Assembly: GCA_039519185.1 (NCBI GenBank)
Contig: CM076847.1
Coordinates: 89,004,360 to 89,068,359 of the forward strand
Length of the DNA stretch: 64,000 bases
Source of the DNA: Astragalus membranaceus
Taxonomy: Eukaryota > Streptophyta > Magnoliopsida > Fabales > Fabaceae
Direction: 5' to 3'
A model generated the notes under the pieces. It ran no database searches. It had not been told where the DNA came from and saw only the letters and a list, made by a program, of their open reading frames with translations. This document shows positions 32,942 to 44,781 of the stretch, one piece after another (positions within the stretch are counted from its first letter, which is position 1; each line of letters opens with the position of its first letter). The translations under genes and the position numbers were made by a program.

Positions 32942-34372
32942 GTAGCCAAGACCTATGACCAACATAGCCAACCAATTCACCAAAATTGTTAACAACATAA
33001 CCAACCCACGTTTGTCCAAAATTATTAGGGAATATGACTGTGTGTTCACATGGGACACCAAATAAGGGTACTCTGAACCTTGATATATCAGATATTCGCA
33101 TAGGGGTTAGGTCATGTCCTTTCATTTGAGTAGCCAAGACCTATTACCAAGATAGCAAACCAATTCACCAAATTTTTTAACAAAATAACCAACCCACGTT
33201 TGTCCAAAACTATTAGAGAATACGACTGTGTATTCACATGGGACACCAAATAAGGGTACTCTGAACCTTGATATATCAGATATTCCCATAGGGGGTTAGG
33301 TCATGTCCTTTCATTTGAGTAGGCAAGACCTATGACCAAGATAGCCAACCAATTCACCAAAATTTTTAACAAAATAACCAACCCACGTTTGTCCAAAACT
33401 ATTAGGGAATATGACTGTGTGTTCACATGGAACACCAAATAAGGGTACTCTGAACCTTGATATATCAGATATTCTCATAGGGGTTAGGTCATGTCCTTTC
33501 ATTTGAGTAGCCAAGACCTATGACCAACATAGCCAACCAATTCACCAAAATTGTTAACAAAATAACCAACCCGCATTTGTCCAAAACTATTAGGGAATAT
33601 GGCTGTGTGTTCACATGGGACACCAAATAAGGGTACTCTGAACCTTGATATATCAGAAATTCGCATAGGGGTTAGGTCATGTCCTTTCATTTGAGTAGCC
33701 AAGACCTATGACCAAGATAGCAAACCAATTCACCAAATTTTTTAACAAAATAACCAACCCACGTTTGTCCAAACCTATTAGAGAATATGACTGTGTGTTC
33801 ACATGGGACACCAAATAAGGGTACTCTGAACTTTGATATATCAGATATTTGCATAGGGGTTAGGTCATGTCCTTTCATTTGAGTAGCCAAGACCTATGAC
33901 CAAGATAGCGAACCAATTCACCAAAATTTTTAACAAAATAACCAACCCACGTGTGTCCAAAACTATTAGGGAATATGACCGTGTGTTCACATGGGACACC
34001 AAATAAGGGTACTCTGAACCTTGATATATCAAATATTCGCATAGGGGTTAGGTCATCTCCTTTCATTTGAGTAGCCAAGACCTATGACCAAGATAGCCAA
34101 CCAATTCACCAGAATTTTTAACAAAATAACCAACTCACGTTTGTCCAAAACTATTAGGGAATATGACTGTGTGTTCACATGGGACACCAAATAAGGGTAC
34201 TCTGAACCTTGATATATCAGATATTCGCATAGGGGTTAGGTCACGTCCTTTCATTTGAGTAGCCAAGACCTATGACCAACATAGCCAAGCAATTCACCAA
34301 AATTTTTAACACAATAACCAACCCACGTTAGTCTTAAACTATTAGGGAATATGACTGTGTCCAACTTTTTTA
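32942..34372. repeat. 188-bp tandem array, right part
   Basis: Units start at 32942, 33130, 33319, 33507, 33695, 33883, 34071 and 34259 (spacing 188-189 bp), the last one cut at about 34372. With the copy at 12105 the array had about nine units. Similarity between units is high, with scattered substitutions. Each unit holds TGTGTTCACATGGGACACC and AACCAA-rich blocks. Confidence 0.9.
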
Positions 34373-34528
34373 TTGTCAATGCATCTCCCAAAGTAGTATA
34401 AATAATAAATGTCTAGTGCTATATTTGGTTTCATCTTCAATTAAGGTAAGGGCACTTGATAAACTTCTAGCAAATTTTTTATTTCATAAGTTCTGTTGTT
34501 CTTATTCTTATATCTACTTGTTGTGTAG

Positions 34529-35123
34529 GGTAAAAAGCGCAACAACTGACACGGATTACTTCGAATTTTCCTTCTATTCAAATTTAAATGGAACAAGATA
34601 TAAACCACACGAAATACTAGAAAGTATGGGTCGAGTATGGGTATTAGAGCGAAACATGTTTCAATATAGTTTGTGCCCCCAAGATTGATACTCAATATTA
34701 AACATTAATGAGTATCGTAGAGAGTGGGAATATCGCCTTGAGGAGTCTACAAGGATGAGGCGAGAGCTACGGCAATGCTGCATTAAGGCACCAAAGCAAA
34801 AATCACTTGTTGTCACCGAAGACAACGATGAGTCTCTAGAAAAGGCAGTTAACATGGTTAGGCACGAAAATAATCAGATGCAAATTCGAATTAACAGGCA
34901 CCAACTTGTACACGCTGCATGCAGAAGACATGATTGGGCACGAACCATTCCCGACGAAATGGACTTACAAATTGCCCGGAGTATTGTACAGATGGGGACT
35001 TATCAGACGAATAATAGCACAACATTAGGGAGTTATGGTTGTATTCCTCACGAAGGTCGTTTTAGTTTTTTTTTCGTATGTAGTAAGTATGAAATAAGTA
35101 TTGCATTCAAGACCACTATATGA
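34529..35123 (+). pseudogene. Coiled-coil ORF with one internal stop
   Basis: An acceptor TTGTGTAG at 34521-34528 is followed by one open frame to 35123, broken only by TGA 34686-34688. It encodes VKSATTDTDYFEFSF, then after the stop NEYRREWEYRLEESTRMRRE, a gap, and MVRHENNQMQIRINRHQLVH. The EW/ES/LR/EN/IR pattern matches the minus-strand ORF at 11574-11924 on the other side of the array. An upstream ATG at 34416 is in frame but lies in intron-like sequence. Function unknown. Confidence 0.4.
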
Positions 35124-35196
35124 AACTTCAGTGGGATTGGGGTACTCAAGAGTTGATACCACATTAGAGTTTTTGCCAAATTAATCTAGAGATGAC

Positions 35197-36469
35197 TGTT
35201 AAGATATCGGCAAGTGTACCAAATCGTTCAAGTAATAAAATCGGTAAGAACCGGATATCGTCCTCAAGGATCGAAGTCAATTTACTAAGACGTTGACAAC
35301 AGCTAATAGAAACCAAATGAAAAGGGGTTTGTTTGATAATTGTTGAGCTGTCAAGCTCGTAGTAAAGCAATTAAATATTTTTGTGTTTTTAATAATAAAA
35401 GCCGAAAAACGAGTTGAAAGAATACGATGGAAAAGAATGCTAGGGACGAATTCCTATTGATTTCACCCTATTGCCACTGATTTAATTTGAAAGTTAATCT
35501 CTCTCTCTCTCTAATCTTGCTATCAAACTCACAACATTAACCAATTCCTAATTCCTTAGGTAACTAGTCCTTTGTCGATAACTAAAAGCCCTAATCCCTT
35601 AGGTGATTCTAATTACCAACAAGCATTAAAGTAAGAATTTGTAATATACTACAACTCATAGATTATTCCTAAACCACAAATTGAAGGTATCGAAATTCAA
35701 ACATTCAAGAATAAAACTCCCATTTCATAATTGAACAAAAGATCATTGTATGAGTTTTCCAACCATAAAAAGCATTAAGCGTAGAAATTCGATACACAAA
35801 ATACGAGAGAGTACGGTACAAATACGATACTAAACCAGCGACAATAGAGTTACATCAATATTCCTTCATCCCTAACATAAAGAAATTTAGCTATTCATGA
35901 TTAATGAAGAGAAATAAAGAAAATTACAAGTGGAAGATGATGATGAACACATATGAAGCTTCAATCCTTGTTCCCAAGTCTTGATTCTTCAGTAGCCGGC
36001 AGACGGAATCGCTCCTCTTTCAGTTCTAGGGTTCCAAAAACGTCCAAAAGTCCTTCAAAACGCGTGCTGGGCCTGATTTAATGTGTTTTCCGGAGTTTTG
36101 CGCCTCACTGGCGCTCCCAGCGCAACTCTGCGTGACTGTTTCTGTCAATCCGCGCGCGACTCGCGCTTCCAGCGCAGCTTCAGCGCGGATGAGGACGCTA
36201 CAGTGGATTCTTGCGCCTCACTTGCGCTTCACTTGCGCTTCCAGCGCAGCTTCAGCGCAGCTTCAGCGCAACTTGGCCGAAACCTTATTTCCTTGTATTT
36301 TTGAGCCTGTTTGCTTGCATTTCTTCGTTCTTCTCTTCACCTAGTCCCTGGGCACAAAAACACCACAAAACCCAGCATAAACACTGCAAAGCAATTAAAT
36401 CCCAAATAAAACAACTTCTTAAATTTTCTCCTAACACTTTCCATTCATTCATCAACTTATTAAGTAAAA
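35197..36469 (-). repeat. 3' LTR (truncated) of the 35-kb Athila element
   Basis: Shares its sequence with 40444-41727 but its U3 start was lost in the deletion that removed integrase. The join to pol lies in a shared TAAAA (minus TTTTA). Contains GC-rich CAGCGCAGCTT repeats at 36110-36270. Confidence 0.85.
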
Positions 36470-38363
36470 CCTTGCTAGCATAATAAATGGCATGGAAAAA
36501 TTTCTCTGATCTCTGCCCCAATACAGCACCCACTGCGTAATCACTAGCATCGCACATGAGTTCAAATGGAGCATCCCATTTTGGGGCTACTATGACTGGA
36601 GCAGAGACAAGTTTTTCTTTTAGGATATTAAAAGCACACAGACAATCATTATCAAATACAAACTCCGCCTCCTTAACAAGTAGATTGCATAAAGGTTTTG
36701 CAATCTTGGAGAAGTCTTTTATGAAACGTCGATAAAAACCGGCATGTCCTAAAAAACTTCTCACTCCTTTTACATTTAGAGGAGGAGGTAACTTTTCTAT
36801 CACTTCGATTTTCGCTTGGTCAACCTCAATGCCTTTTGCAGAAATTTTATGGCCAAGCACAATACCTTCCTTGACCATAAAGTGGCACTTCTCCCAATTC
36901 AAAACTAAATTGGTTTCAGTGCATCGTTTTAAAACCGCATCAAGGTTAGCCAAGCAAGAATCATAAGTAGAACCAAAAACAGAAAAATCGTCCATAAATA
37001 CCTCAATTGCAGTTTCCATCATATCAGAGAAAATAGAAAGCATGCACCTTTTAAAAGTCGCTGGAGCATTGCACAACCCGAAGGGCATCCTCCGATATGC
37101 GAACACACCGAAGGGACACGTGAAAGCTGTCTTCTCTTGGTCTTCTGGGTCTACTGCTATCTGGTTATACCCAGAGTATCCATCCAGAAAGCAATAGAAC
37201 GCTTGTCCAGCCAACCTCTCAAGCATCTGATCCATGAATGGCAACGGGAAGTGGTCCTTCCTGGTTGCCTGGTTTAACCTCCGGTAGTCTATACACATTC
37301 TCCAACCCGTAACAGTTCGAGTCGGAATCAGCTCATTCTTGTCATTCTTCACTACCGTCATACCACCTTTCTTAGGGACCACATGAACCGGACTCACCCA
37401 TGAGCTATCTGAGATAGGATAAATCATGCCGGCCTCTAAAAGCTTTAAAACTTCCTTACGCACCACCTCTTTCATTGTAGGATTTAATCTCCGCTGAGGT
37501 TGGATCACAGGTTTGAATTCTTCCTCCAGTTTGATTTTGTGCATGCAAAAAGCTGGACTTATCCCCTTGAGGTCTGAGATAGTCCAACCCAACGCATTTT
37601 TGTTGCTTCTTAGTACCCTCATCAGCTTCTCCTCTTCCAATTTGGTCAAAGAGCTGCTAATGATAGCTGGATGAAGATCATCATTTGCAAGGAAAACATA
37701 CTTCAGATGAGAGGGGAGTTGCTTCAATTCAGGGATCTTTTTCTCGGGACTCTCCCCCCTATCTAGCTCTTCTTTTTTCTTTGACACATTTTCTATCTGA
37801 GAAGCTTCAAACTGCAGAATACAGTCTTCTATTTCACTCCCCAGATTCTCTTCTGCTTCTTCAATAGAGTTTACAATTACATTCTCCAATGGAGGAACTG
37901 GTACTTCCTGTCTAAAAGTCTCTTTCACAGAATTATCAAGTACATCCACCCTAAAACACTGTCCTTTGTCATCAGGATGGCGCATAGCTTCAAAAACATT
38001 AAAAGTGATTTTCTCATCCTGGAACCTTAAGATTAGCTTCCCTTGTTGCACATCAATCAAAGCTCGCCCTGTGGCTAAAAATGGTCTTCCCAGGATAAGT
38101 GGTACCTCTGCGTCTTCCTCCATGTCAAGTATCACAAAGTCTACCGGAAATAAGAATTTGTCAACTCTGACCAGAACATCTTCCAACACTCCATAAGGAT
38201 ATTTTATTGATCGATCAGCAAGTGTCAGAGACATTCTAGTCGGCTTCACCTCACCACCACCAAGTCTCTTCAGCATAGACAATGGCATAAGATTAATACT
38301 GGCCCCCAGATCACAAAGAGCTTTGCCAACGGCTATGTCGCCAATTGCACACGGAATGGTGTA
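36465..38363 (-). pseudogene. Pol fragment: protease end, RT, RNase H start
   Basis: Runs from the protease loop (DLGASINLMPLSML, upstream of 38288) through [21 protein letters not shown] blocks WVSPVHVVPKKGG, CIDYRRLNQATRKDHFPLP and [10 protein letters not shown], catalytic FMDD, then RNase [17 protein letters not shown] to AIYYASK. There the frame runs into the LTR. Integrase is absent. The RT region has no stop. A 1-nt insertion near 38365 separates it from gag. Confidence 0.8.
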
Positions 38364-40263
38364 AGTTTCTCGGATCTTTCATTTTCTGAGGAAGCTTCCT
38401 TTGAATTATGGCACTGCACTCTTCAGTCAAAGCCACTGTTTCATCCTCTTTGAATTTCCTCTTCTTTGTCAAAAGCTCCTTCATGAATTTGGCATATATG
38501 GGCATCTGTTCTAGAGCTTCTGCGAAGGGTATATTGATTTGTAGCCGCTTGAAAACCTCCATAAACTTAGAAAACTGCTCATCTTTTTGATTTTTCTTGC
38601 TAGCATGAGGATATGGCAGCTTCACTTGCGGAGGAGGTGCTTTGGGTTTCTCTTGTACCTGCACATCAAAGAACAAATTGTTTTTATTAGTGTTAGACTT
38701 CACACCTTCTTCACTCTCCTTACTCAACTCATTTTCAACTCCTCCATTTTTTTCATTTTCATTCTTTTCACTAAACTCTTTTCTTTCATTTTCAACTGAC
38801 ACCTTCTTTTCACAATTTACCACCGGAGTCGGCAACTCCCGACCACTTCTTAGAGAGATAGCCTTCTCAGTTTCATCCCTAGGGTTGTCAACTGTACTAG
38901 CTGAGAAACCGCTGTTAGATGATCCAGCAAGATGCTTTGATAACTGCCCAATTTGAGTCTCTAGATTCTTTATGGAAGCTTCATGATTCTTTTCCATATT
39001 CTTCATAGCTTGGTCTTGAGATTGAAAGGTTGTCTTTGTCATTTGCATAAACTGAGTCAACGCTTCCTCCATAGGAGATGGCTTTCTTTGTTCTTGACTA
39101 GGTTGCTGCTGATGTGACCCTGCGGTATCATTATTCTTCCAAGAGAAGTTGGGATGATTCTTCCACCCAGGATTGTAGGTGTTAGAATAAGGGTTCCCAC
39201 CTTGCTTTTGAAAGTTGCCCATATAATTAACCTGTTCACTGTTATCTCCATGAGTTGCACAGTCACCTTCATGAGCATTCCTGCCACAATAATTACATGA
39301 TCCCGTTTGCACTGCTTGAACGGTTGCAGGATTTTGAGATCCACTTGGCAAAGCAGCAGCTAACTGTTTAGTGAGAGCCTCAATTTGAAGTGACATTACC
39401 TTTTGTTGAGCCAACACAGCACTGTTAGCGTCCAACTCTAAAATTCCTGGCCTCTTTGTTGCCCCTCTATCATTTTGAATCCGGTACTCATTAGAAGCCA
39501 TATGCTCCACTAACTGTCTTGCTTCAACTTCAGTTTTAGTACCCAAGGACCCTCCAGCTGAGGCATCTAACATCATTCTTGTTTGAGGTCGCAAACCATG
39601 ACAGAAAGTTTGCAACTGCACAAAGTCATCAATACCATGCCCAGGACATTTTTTTAATAACAGTTTGAACCTTTCCCAAGCATCATAAAGAGACTCAACA
39701 TCTCCTTGCTCAAAATTTGATATTTCAGCCCTTTTCTTGATGAACTTAGAAATTGGAAAGAATCTTTCTAAGTACTTGCTCTCTAGATCACCCCAATTGT
39801 TAATAGTTCCTGCTGGGATAGTGTTTAACCAATCTTTAGCCCTCCCAGTCAAAGTATATGGAAACAGACGCAACTTTTTCTGGTCATCAGTCACTCCTGC
39901 AGGATTTGTGGACCCACAAATTTCATAGAACTGAAATAAGTGTTGATTTGGATCTTCAGCATCCGACCCAGAGAATTGTTCTGTTTTCAAGGCAGTGAGG
40001 ATCGAAGACTTGATCTCAAATGCCACAGCTCCCACAGGTTGGAAGGTGTATGCTTGGACGCCTTGATTTCTTCTACCGAAGTCACCAAGAGTGCGAGCAG
40101 GTGGTGGATTTTCTCCCATAATTTCAGTCACAGTTTGTTGCACAGAAGATTCTCCGGTTGTTGGCCCTTGCTTCCTTAACCTTGCTTCCTTTCTATTAGC
40201 TCTAGCGGTTTTCTCAATCTCTGGATCGAAAAGTAAATCCTTGGGATTAACAGCTCCGCGCAT
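38311..40263 (-). pseudogene. Athila-lineage gag, frameshifted from pol
   Basis: Start chosen at MRGAVNPKDLLFDPEIEK (40263); the upstream in-frame codons look like leader. Capsid blocks: HLFQFYEICGSTNP, LRLFPYTLTGRAKDWL, SLYDAWERFKLLLKKCPGHG and MMLDASAGGSL. A zinc knuckle CNYCGRNAHEGDC, NHPNFSWKNN, ASIKNLETQIGQLSKHLAG and ISLRSGRELPTP follow. The frame is lost at KMKDP near 38365, where one extra A shifts the protease out of frame. The same family as the 13.9-kb gag but clearly a different subfamily. Confidence 0.8.
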
Positions 40264-40419
40264 GCACTGAGAACACAAGAAACTCACACAAGTGTCAAAG
40301 CAAACTGTGTAATATATATACAATAAAAAAAAATAACAGAAATAAAACTAAAGTGAATGTAAATATATACGGGTTCGAATTAGCAGTTGCCTTCGAATTA
40401 CTAGTAATTGTAAATTCGA

Positions 40420-40437
40420 TCCCCGGCAACGGCGCCA
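40420..40437 (-). other. Primer binding site, Athila type
   Basis: Minus-strand TGGCGCCGTTGCCGGGGA, six bases inside the 5' LTR; identical to the PBS of the 12.3-kb Athila element. Confidence 0.8.
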
Positions 40438-40443
40438 AAAACT

Positions 40444-41773
40444 TGTTAAGATATCGGCAAGTGTACCAAATCGTTCAAGTAATAAAATCGGTAAGAACCG
40501 GATATCGTCCTCAAGGATCGAAGTCAATTTACTAAGACGTTGACAACAGCTAATAGAAACCAAATGAAAAGGGGTTTGTTTGATAATTGTTGAGCTGTCA
40601 AGCTCGTAGTAAAGCAATTAAATATTTTTGTGTTTTTAATAATAAAAGCCGAAAAACGAGTTGAAAGAATACGATGGAAAAGAATGCTAGGGACGAATTC
40701 CTATTGATTTCACCCTATTACCACTGATTTAATTTGAAAGTTAATCTCTCTCTCTCTCTAATCTTGCTATCAAACTCACAACATTAACCAATTCCTAATT
40801 CCTTAGGTAACTAGTCCTTTGTCGATAACTAAAAGCCCTAATCCCTTAGGTGATTCTAATTACCAACAAGCATTAAAGTAAGAATTTGTAATATACTACA
40901 ACTCATAGATTATTCCTAAACCACAAATTGAAGGTATCGAAATTCAAACATTCAAGAATAAAACTCCCATTTCATAATTGAACAAAAGATCATTGTATGA
41001 GTTTTCCAACCATAAAAAGCATTAAGCGTAGAAATTCGATACACAAAATACGAGAGAGTACGGTACAAATACGATACTAAACCAGCGACAATAGAGTTAC
41101 ATCAATATTCCTTCATCCCTAACATAAAGAAATTTAGCTATTCATGATTAATGAAGAGAAATAAAGAAAATTACAAGTGGAAGATGATGATGAACACATA
41201 TGAAGCTTCAATCCTTGTTCCCAAGTCTTGATTCTTCAGTAGCCGGCAGACGGAATCGCTCCTCTTTCAGTTCTAGGGTTCCAAAAACGTCCAAAAGTCC
41301 TTCAAAACGCGTGCTGGGCCTGATTTAATGTGTTTTCCGGAGTTTTGCGCCACACTGGCCCTCCCAGCGCAACTTCAGCGCAACTCTGCGTGACTGTTTC
41401 TGTCAATCCGCGCGCGACTCGCGCTTCCAGCGCAGCTTCAGCGCGGATGAGGACGCTACAGTGGATTCTTGCGCCTCACTTGCCCTTCACTTGCGCTTCC
41501 AGCGCAGCTTCAGCGCAGCTTCAGCGCAACTTGGCCGAAACCTTATTTCCTTGTATTTTTGAGCCTGTTTGCTTGCATTTCTTCGTTCTTCTCTTCACCT
41601 AGTCCCTGGGCACAAAAACACCACAAAACCCAGCATAAACACTGCAAAGCAATTAAATCCCAAATAAAACAACTTCTTAAACTTTCTCCTAACACTTTCC
41701 ATTCATTCATCAACTTATTAAGTAAAATTCCCCTTTTTTGCAGTGAAAAACATCATGTGATGGGGATTCATCA
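40444..41773 (-). repeat. 5' LTR of the 35-kb Athila element
   Basis: 1330 bp, complete: minus-strand TGATGAATCC...TCTTAACA. Has one more CAGCGCAACTT-type repeat than the 3' LTR near 41370. Confidence 0.85.
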
Positions 41774-41986
41774 ATGACTAGGATCTAATGTCTTTGAATA
41801 ATATATCATGGTAAAAACACACTGCCATCAAAAATAAACATATATCATACAACATTAGTCTAATAACTTATCATTGTTGGATATAAAATGACAATAAACT
41901 ATCCATTTCCATATACTACAAAAATATGATGGCATAAAGGTTTCAAAAAAACTGATTTTAGAGTGATATAAAATCTATCATGTCCT
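41774..41986. other. Short 3' flank between two insertions
   Basis: AT-rich. Probably the 3' UTR of the minus-strand gene whose stop codon is at 41987-41989. Confidence 0.4.
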
Positions 41987-42109
41987 CTACACGGCCTCCT
42001 TCTTTTTCCCACCATAAGGCTGATATGGTGTTCGCATTGCTGCACTATCTTTGGTCTTTCTTGGATTCTTCCTTCGTCGAGTGTGCATATTTGACTCATC
42101 ATGGTCATG
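41987..42109 (-). pseudogene. C-terminal end of the split DUF1985-like gene
   Basis: 41 codons including TAG at 41987-41989. They join in frame to the exon ending at 54977 once the LARD and one copy of its atgaa duplication are set aside. Basic: RRRKNPRKTKDSAA and TPYQPYGGKKKEA, nuclear-localisation-like. The frame is open across the whole join, evidence that the element hit a coding exon. Confidence 0.65.
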
Positions 42110-42114
42110 ATGAA

Positions 42115-44765
42115 TGTAGCGACCGAAAAATCCGGAGGAGGGATTCTTCGAAGTTCTTGAAATGAAGCCGCCACCAAAGTTTTAGTTTAAGGGCAAACAT
42201 TGGAAAATCCCTATTGAGTGGATAAGGAGGTCTTGCGGACCAGGTTTAGGCTCGGGAGTCGTTTATGCGTAGGGAAGGTATTAGCACCCTACGACATCCT
42301 TCCTAAGGAAGGCTACCTTTTAACTAAATGTGTAGACGTTTATTAATTCAAAAATAATGATTTTACCCTTATAATAATAATAAAAACAAAAGAAGACTCG
42401 ATAAACAAATAGTTATTTTTTGTACTTTTGGAGAAAAAATGAGAGAAATGAATTAAAAGAAGAGAAAAAAAAAGGTTTTTTATTAATGCAATTGACAGAG
42501 GTCGGCCGCCCTCTGCTCCTACGTATCTCCTGGTAGAGAATCAAATCACACGTAGTTCTTGGTAGAAAATATTTGTGTGTTGGTGTTTTTTAATTATTTA
42601 TTTTTGAAATTGGGAGAGATATTCGTAATGACCAAACAAGTAAAACTCAGAGTGATCATCACTCATAGCCCGTTTGAAAACCAAGGTTGTTACTAACGAT
42701 CAAACAAGCCGGACTCAGAGTGACCATTAGTAACAACCCCCCTTTTTTTTGAATAATTGTAGAAAAAGCGCGGTTTGGGAGCATTATGATGTAACAAAGT
42801 AAAAAGGAGAGTTGTGATAGGAAAAGGAGTATAATTAACAGGGTGTTGTGTTATTAAAAAGGGATGAATAGCAACAGATGTTGTATTTTTGAAAAACTGG
42901 TGGTGTAAATACTAAACAGGGGTCGCAGTAATAAAGGGGGTGGGCGCAGTAGCGGCCCAGCTCAATATTAGGTGCGCCGGCCCACGAAGTATGGGCTTCC
43001 CAAGGGGTGTGACAATTAAAATGGGGGTGGGAATTGAAATCTGAATAATAAAAAAAAAAGATAAACTAATAAACCTACTATATAAGTGACAGAAAAAAAA
43101 AATGAAACCCTAATCTAAATCCTCTCCTCCTCTCGGCGCCGCGACTCTCACTCACACTCTCTAACCCTAATTTTGCTTCTCACGGCGCAGCTCTCTCCCC
43201 TCCTCCGTAACACTCTTAGCTCCTCCTCACCAAGCCGCAACAATCCCTCCTCTCCTCACCAAACCTATTCTCAAATCTTCTCTCTCCAGTGACAGCGCTG
43301 TTCGCCCTCCCTCTCAACTCTAACCTTCGTTTTTTTTTCGTTCTCACCGAGTCTCCTCTCCTCACCACGACCTAAGTTCGCTCCTCTTCCTCACCGACCG
43401 GTACTCTTTTCCAAAACCGCAGTGCTCCCCCTTCTCTGCTCATCGCCTTAAGTCACGGGGTGGTGGATCGGTGGCGGTATGGTTCCTTTGGTGTTAGATG
43501 GTTGTTGCGTTTGGGCTACGGTTTAGTGATTTGGGGTCGACGCGATGGCTACGGTGATGTGGGTGGCGAAGAGGGGTTTTTTTCATGGTGGAGCACGGTG
43601 GTTCACAGCGGCGTTGGAGGGAGGTTTATAGTGGCGGTACGGTGGTGTGGGTCATTTAGGGGCGAGTGGCCGTTTGGGGGTGGCTGGCCGGGTGACAGTG
43701 ATATGGTGGTTGTGAGGGAGGAGAGGGTTGGCTACGTGTTGAAGCGCGGGTTCTGTGTTGGTGATTGACGACGGTCCATGGCGAGGCTACGGTGGTTCAC
43801 GGCGGCCGGAGGTAAAATTTCACTCTTTTCTCTTTCTTTTTTATCTCACTGTCTCTCAATCCCCCTCTCTTTGCATTCGGTTTTTAAAAGATCTAAGTGC
43901 CAAATTTTTAGAAACCGAGCTCTCGTGCACCTCAGCTGCTACCCCTTTTGCCTTTCTGAACCTTAGCAATTAGGGTTTCAACATAATTTTGATTCTAAAT
44001 TTCGTTTGGATTTGTGTGTTTTTGTGGGTTTGGGTGCTTCGAGTCAGTGTGTGCCTATCCTGCAACTGGGTGTTCTTGTGTGTTGGGATATTTTTCTGTC
44101 TATTTTGCTGTCAAATTGGTTGATTGTCTCTGCTGAAATGTGTGTCACTGTTTGGTATTTATAGGCAGATTGGTGTGATGCTAAGGACAGCAATTAGGGC
44201 AAATTTAGGGTGCTGTGGTGAGGAGGGAAAAGGACAGTCAAGGGCTCCAAGGACAGCTCCATCTTGGTCAGCAAAAGGATAGCTATTGGGGAGGAAAAAG
44301 GATCAAAAGGACAGCCCTAGGGCAAAACAGCTAGCATGCTGCGCCCCTCTCCCTTTGATTTTGCATTTTCTGATTTTTTTTGTATTTTCGGATTATTTTT
44401 ATTTTCCCTAATTTGTTTTTTTGGATTCTTGTTTTTTGTACCTTTTTTGTGTTTTGGACAGCTTGTAATATAAATGGGCAGCAACCTTTTATGGTTTTTT
44501 TATTCAATTAGAGAAAAATGAAAGGAATGAATTGGGCCAACTTAAAAAAGGCTAAACAATCTCAATCATCTAAATACAAATGCAAGTTGCATAAGCATGC
44601 CCAATTACACAAGTATAGTCCAACTAAATAAATTACTAACCTTAGGCCCAAATAAGAGGTGCGGTCTCAATTAAACCAAAAGGACTAATGGCAAATTAGA
44701 CGAACAAACTAAACGAGTAGCAAAAAAAAGTAAATAAAGGAAACGGACAAAATTAGGGTATAACA
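42115..44765 (-). repeat. 3' LTR of the LARD-like element
   Basis: 2651 bp. Contains on the plus strand a TATATAAG box and three AAACCCTAA / TAACCCTAA boxes ahead of a CT-rich leader (43079-43400). ORFs in it lie within this leader-like sequence and recur in the other LTR. Confidence 0.85.
43079..43170 (+). promoter_or_regulatory. Plus-strand promoter-like block in the LTR
   Basis: TATATAAG at 43079-43086, then AAACCCTAA at about 43105 and TAACCCTAA at about 43162 (telo-boxes) in a CT-rich tract. It looks like a plant gene promoter and 5' UTR, antisense to the element. The same block is at 53289-53380. Function is inferred only. Confidence 0.35.
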
Positions 44766-44781
44766 GCTGCCCCTCTTTATT
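44766..44781 (-). other. Polypurine tract of the LARD-like element
   Basis: Minus-strand AATAAAGAGGGGCAGC abuts the LTR start TGTTATACCC. Confidence 0.75.

Larger units (their letters stand above)
35197..41773 (-). mobile_element. Truncated Athila-lineage element on minus strand
   Basis: 5' LTR 40444-41773 (minus-strand start TGATGAATCCCC, end TCTTAACA), PBS 40420-40437, gag, pol up to RNase H, then directly the 3' LTR 35197-36469, which lacks its first about 46 bp. Target duplication atgac at 35192-35196 and 41774-41778 proves the outer ends. The LTRs differ by about five substitutions and a 12-bp indel over 1.27 kb, so it is recent. Confidence 0.88.

Noticed and set aside
32895..34078. Five similar minus-strand ORFs (67-80 residues) starting MATQMKGHDLTPM, one per 188-bp unit
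   Set aside because: Repetition follows from the tandem array; the unit length is not a multiple of three, the ORFs end wherever the next unit shifts phase, and no promoter or domain is seen. Cannot be fully excluded.
35164..35370. Minus-strand 68-residue ORF repeated at 40348-40617
   Set aside because: Part of the Athila LTR, present in both LTRs.
43460..43973. ORFs of 62-102 residues in the LARD LTR, repeated at 53499-54184
   Set aside because: Present in both LTRs, low-complexity, no homology recognised; best seen as LTR leader sequence.
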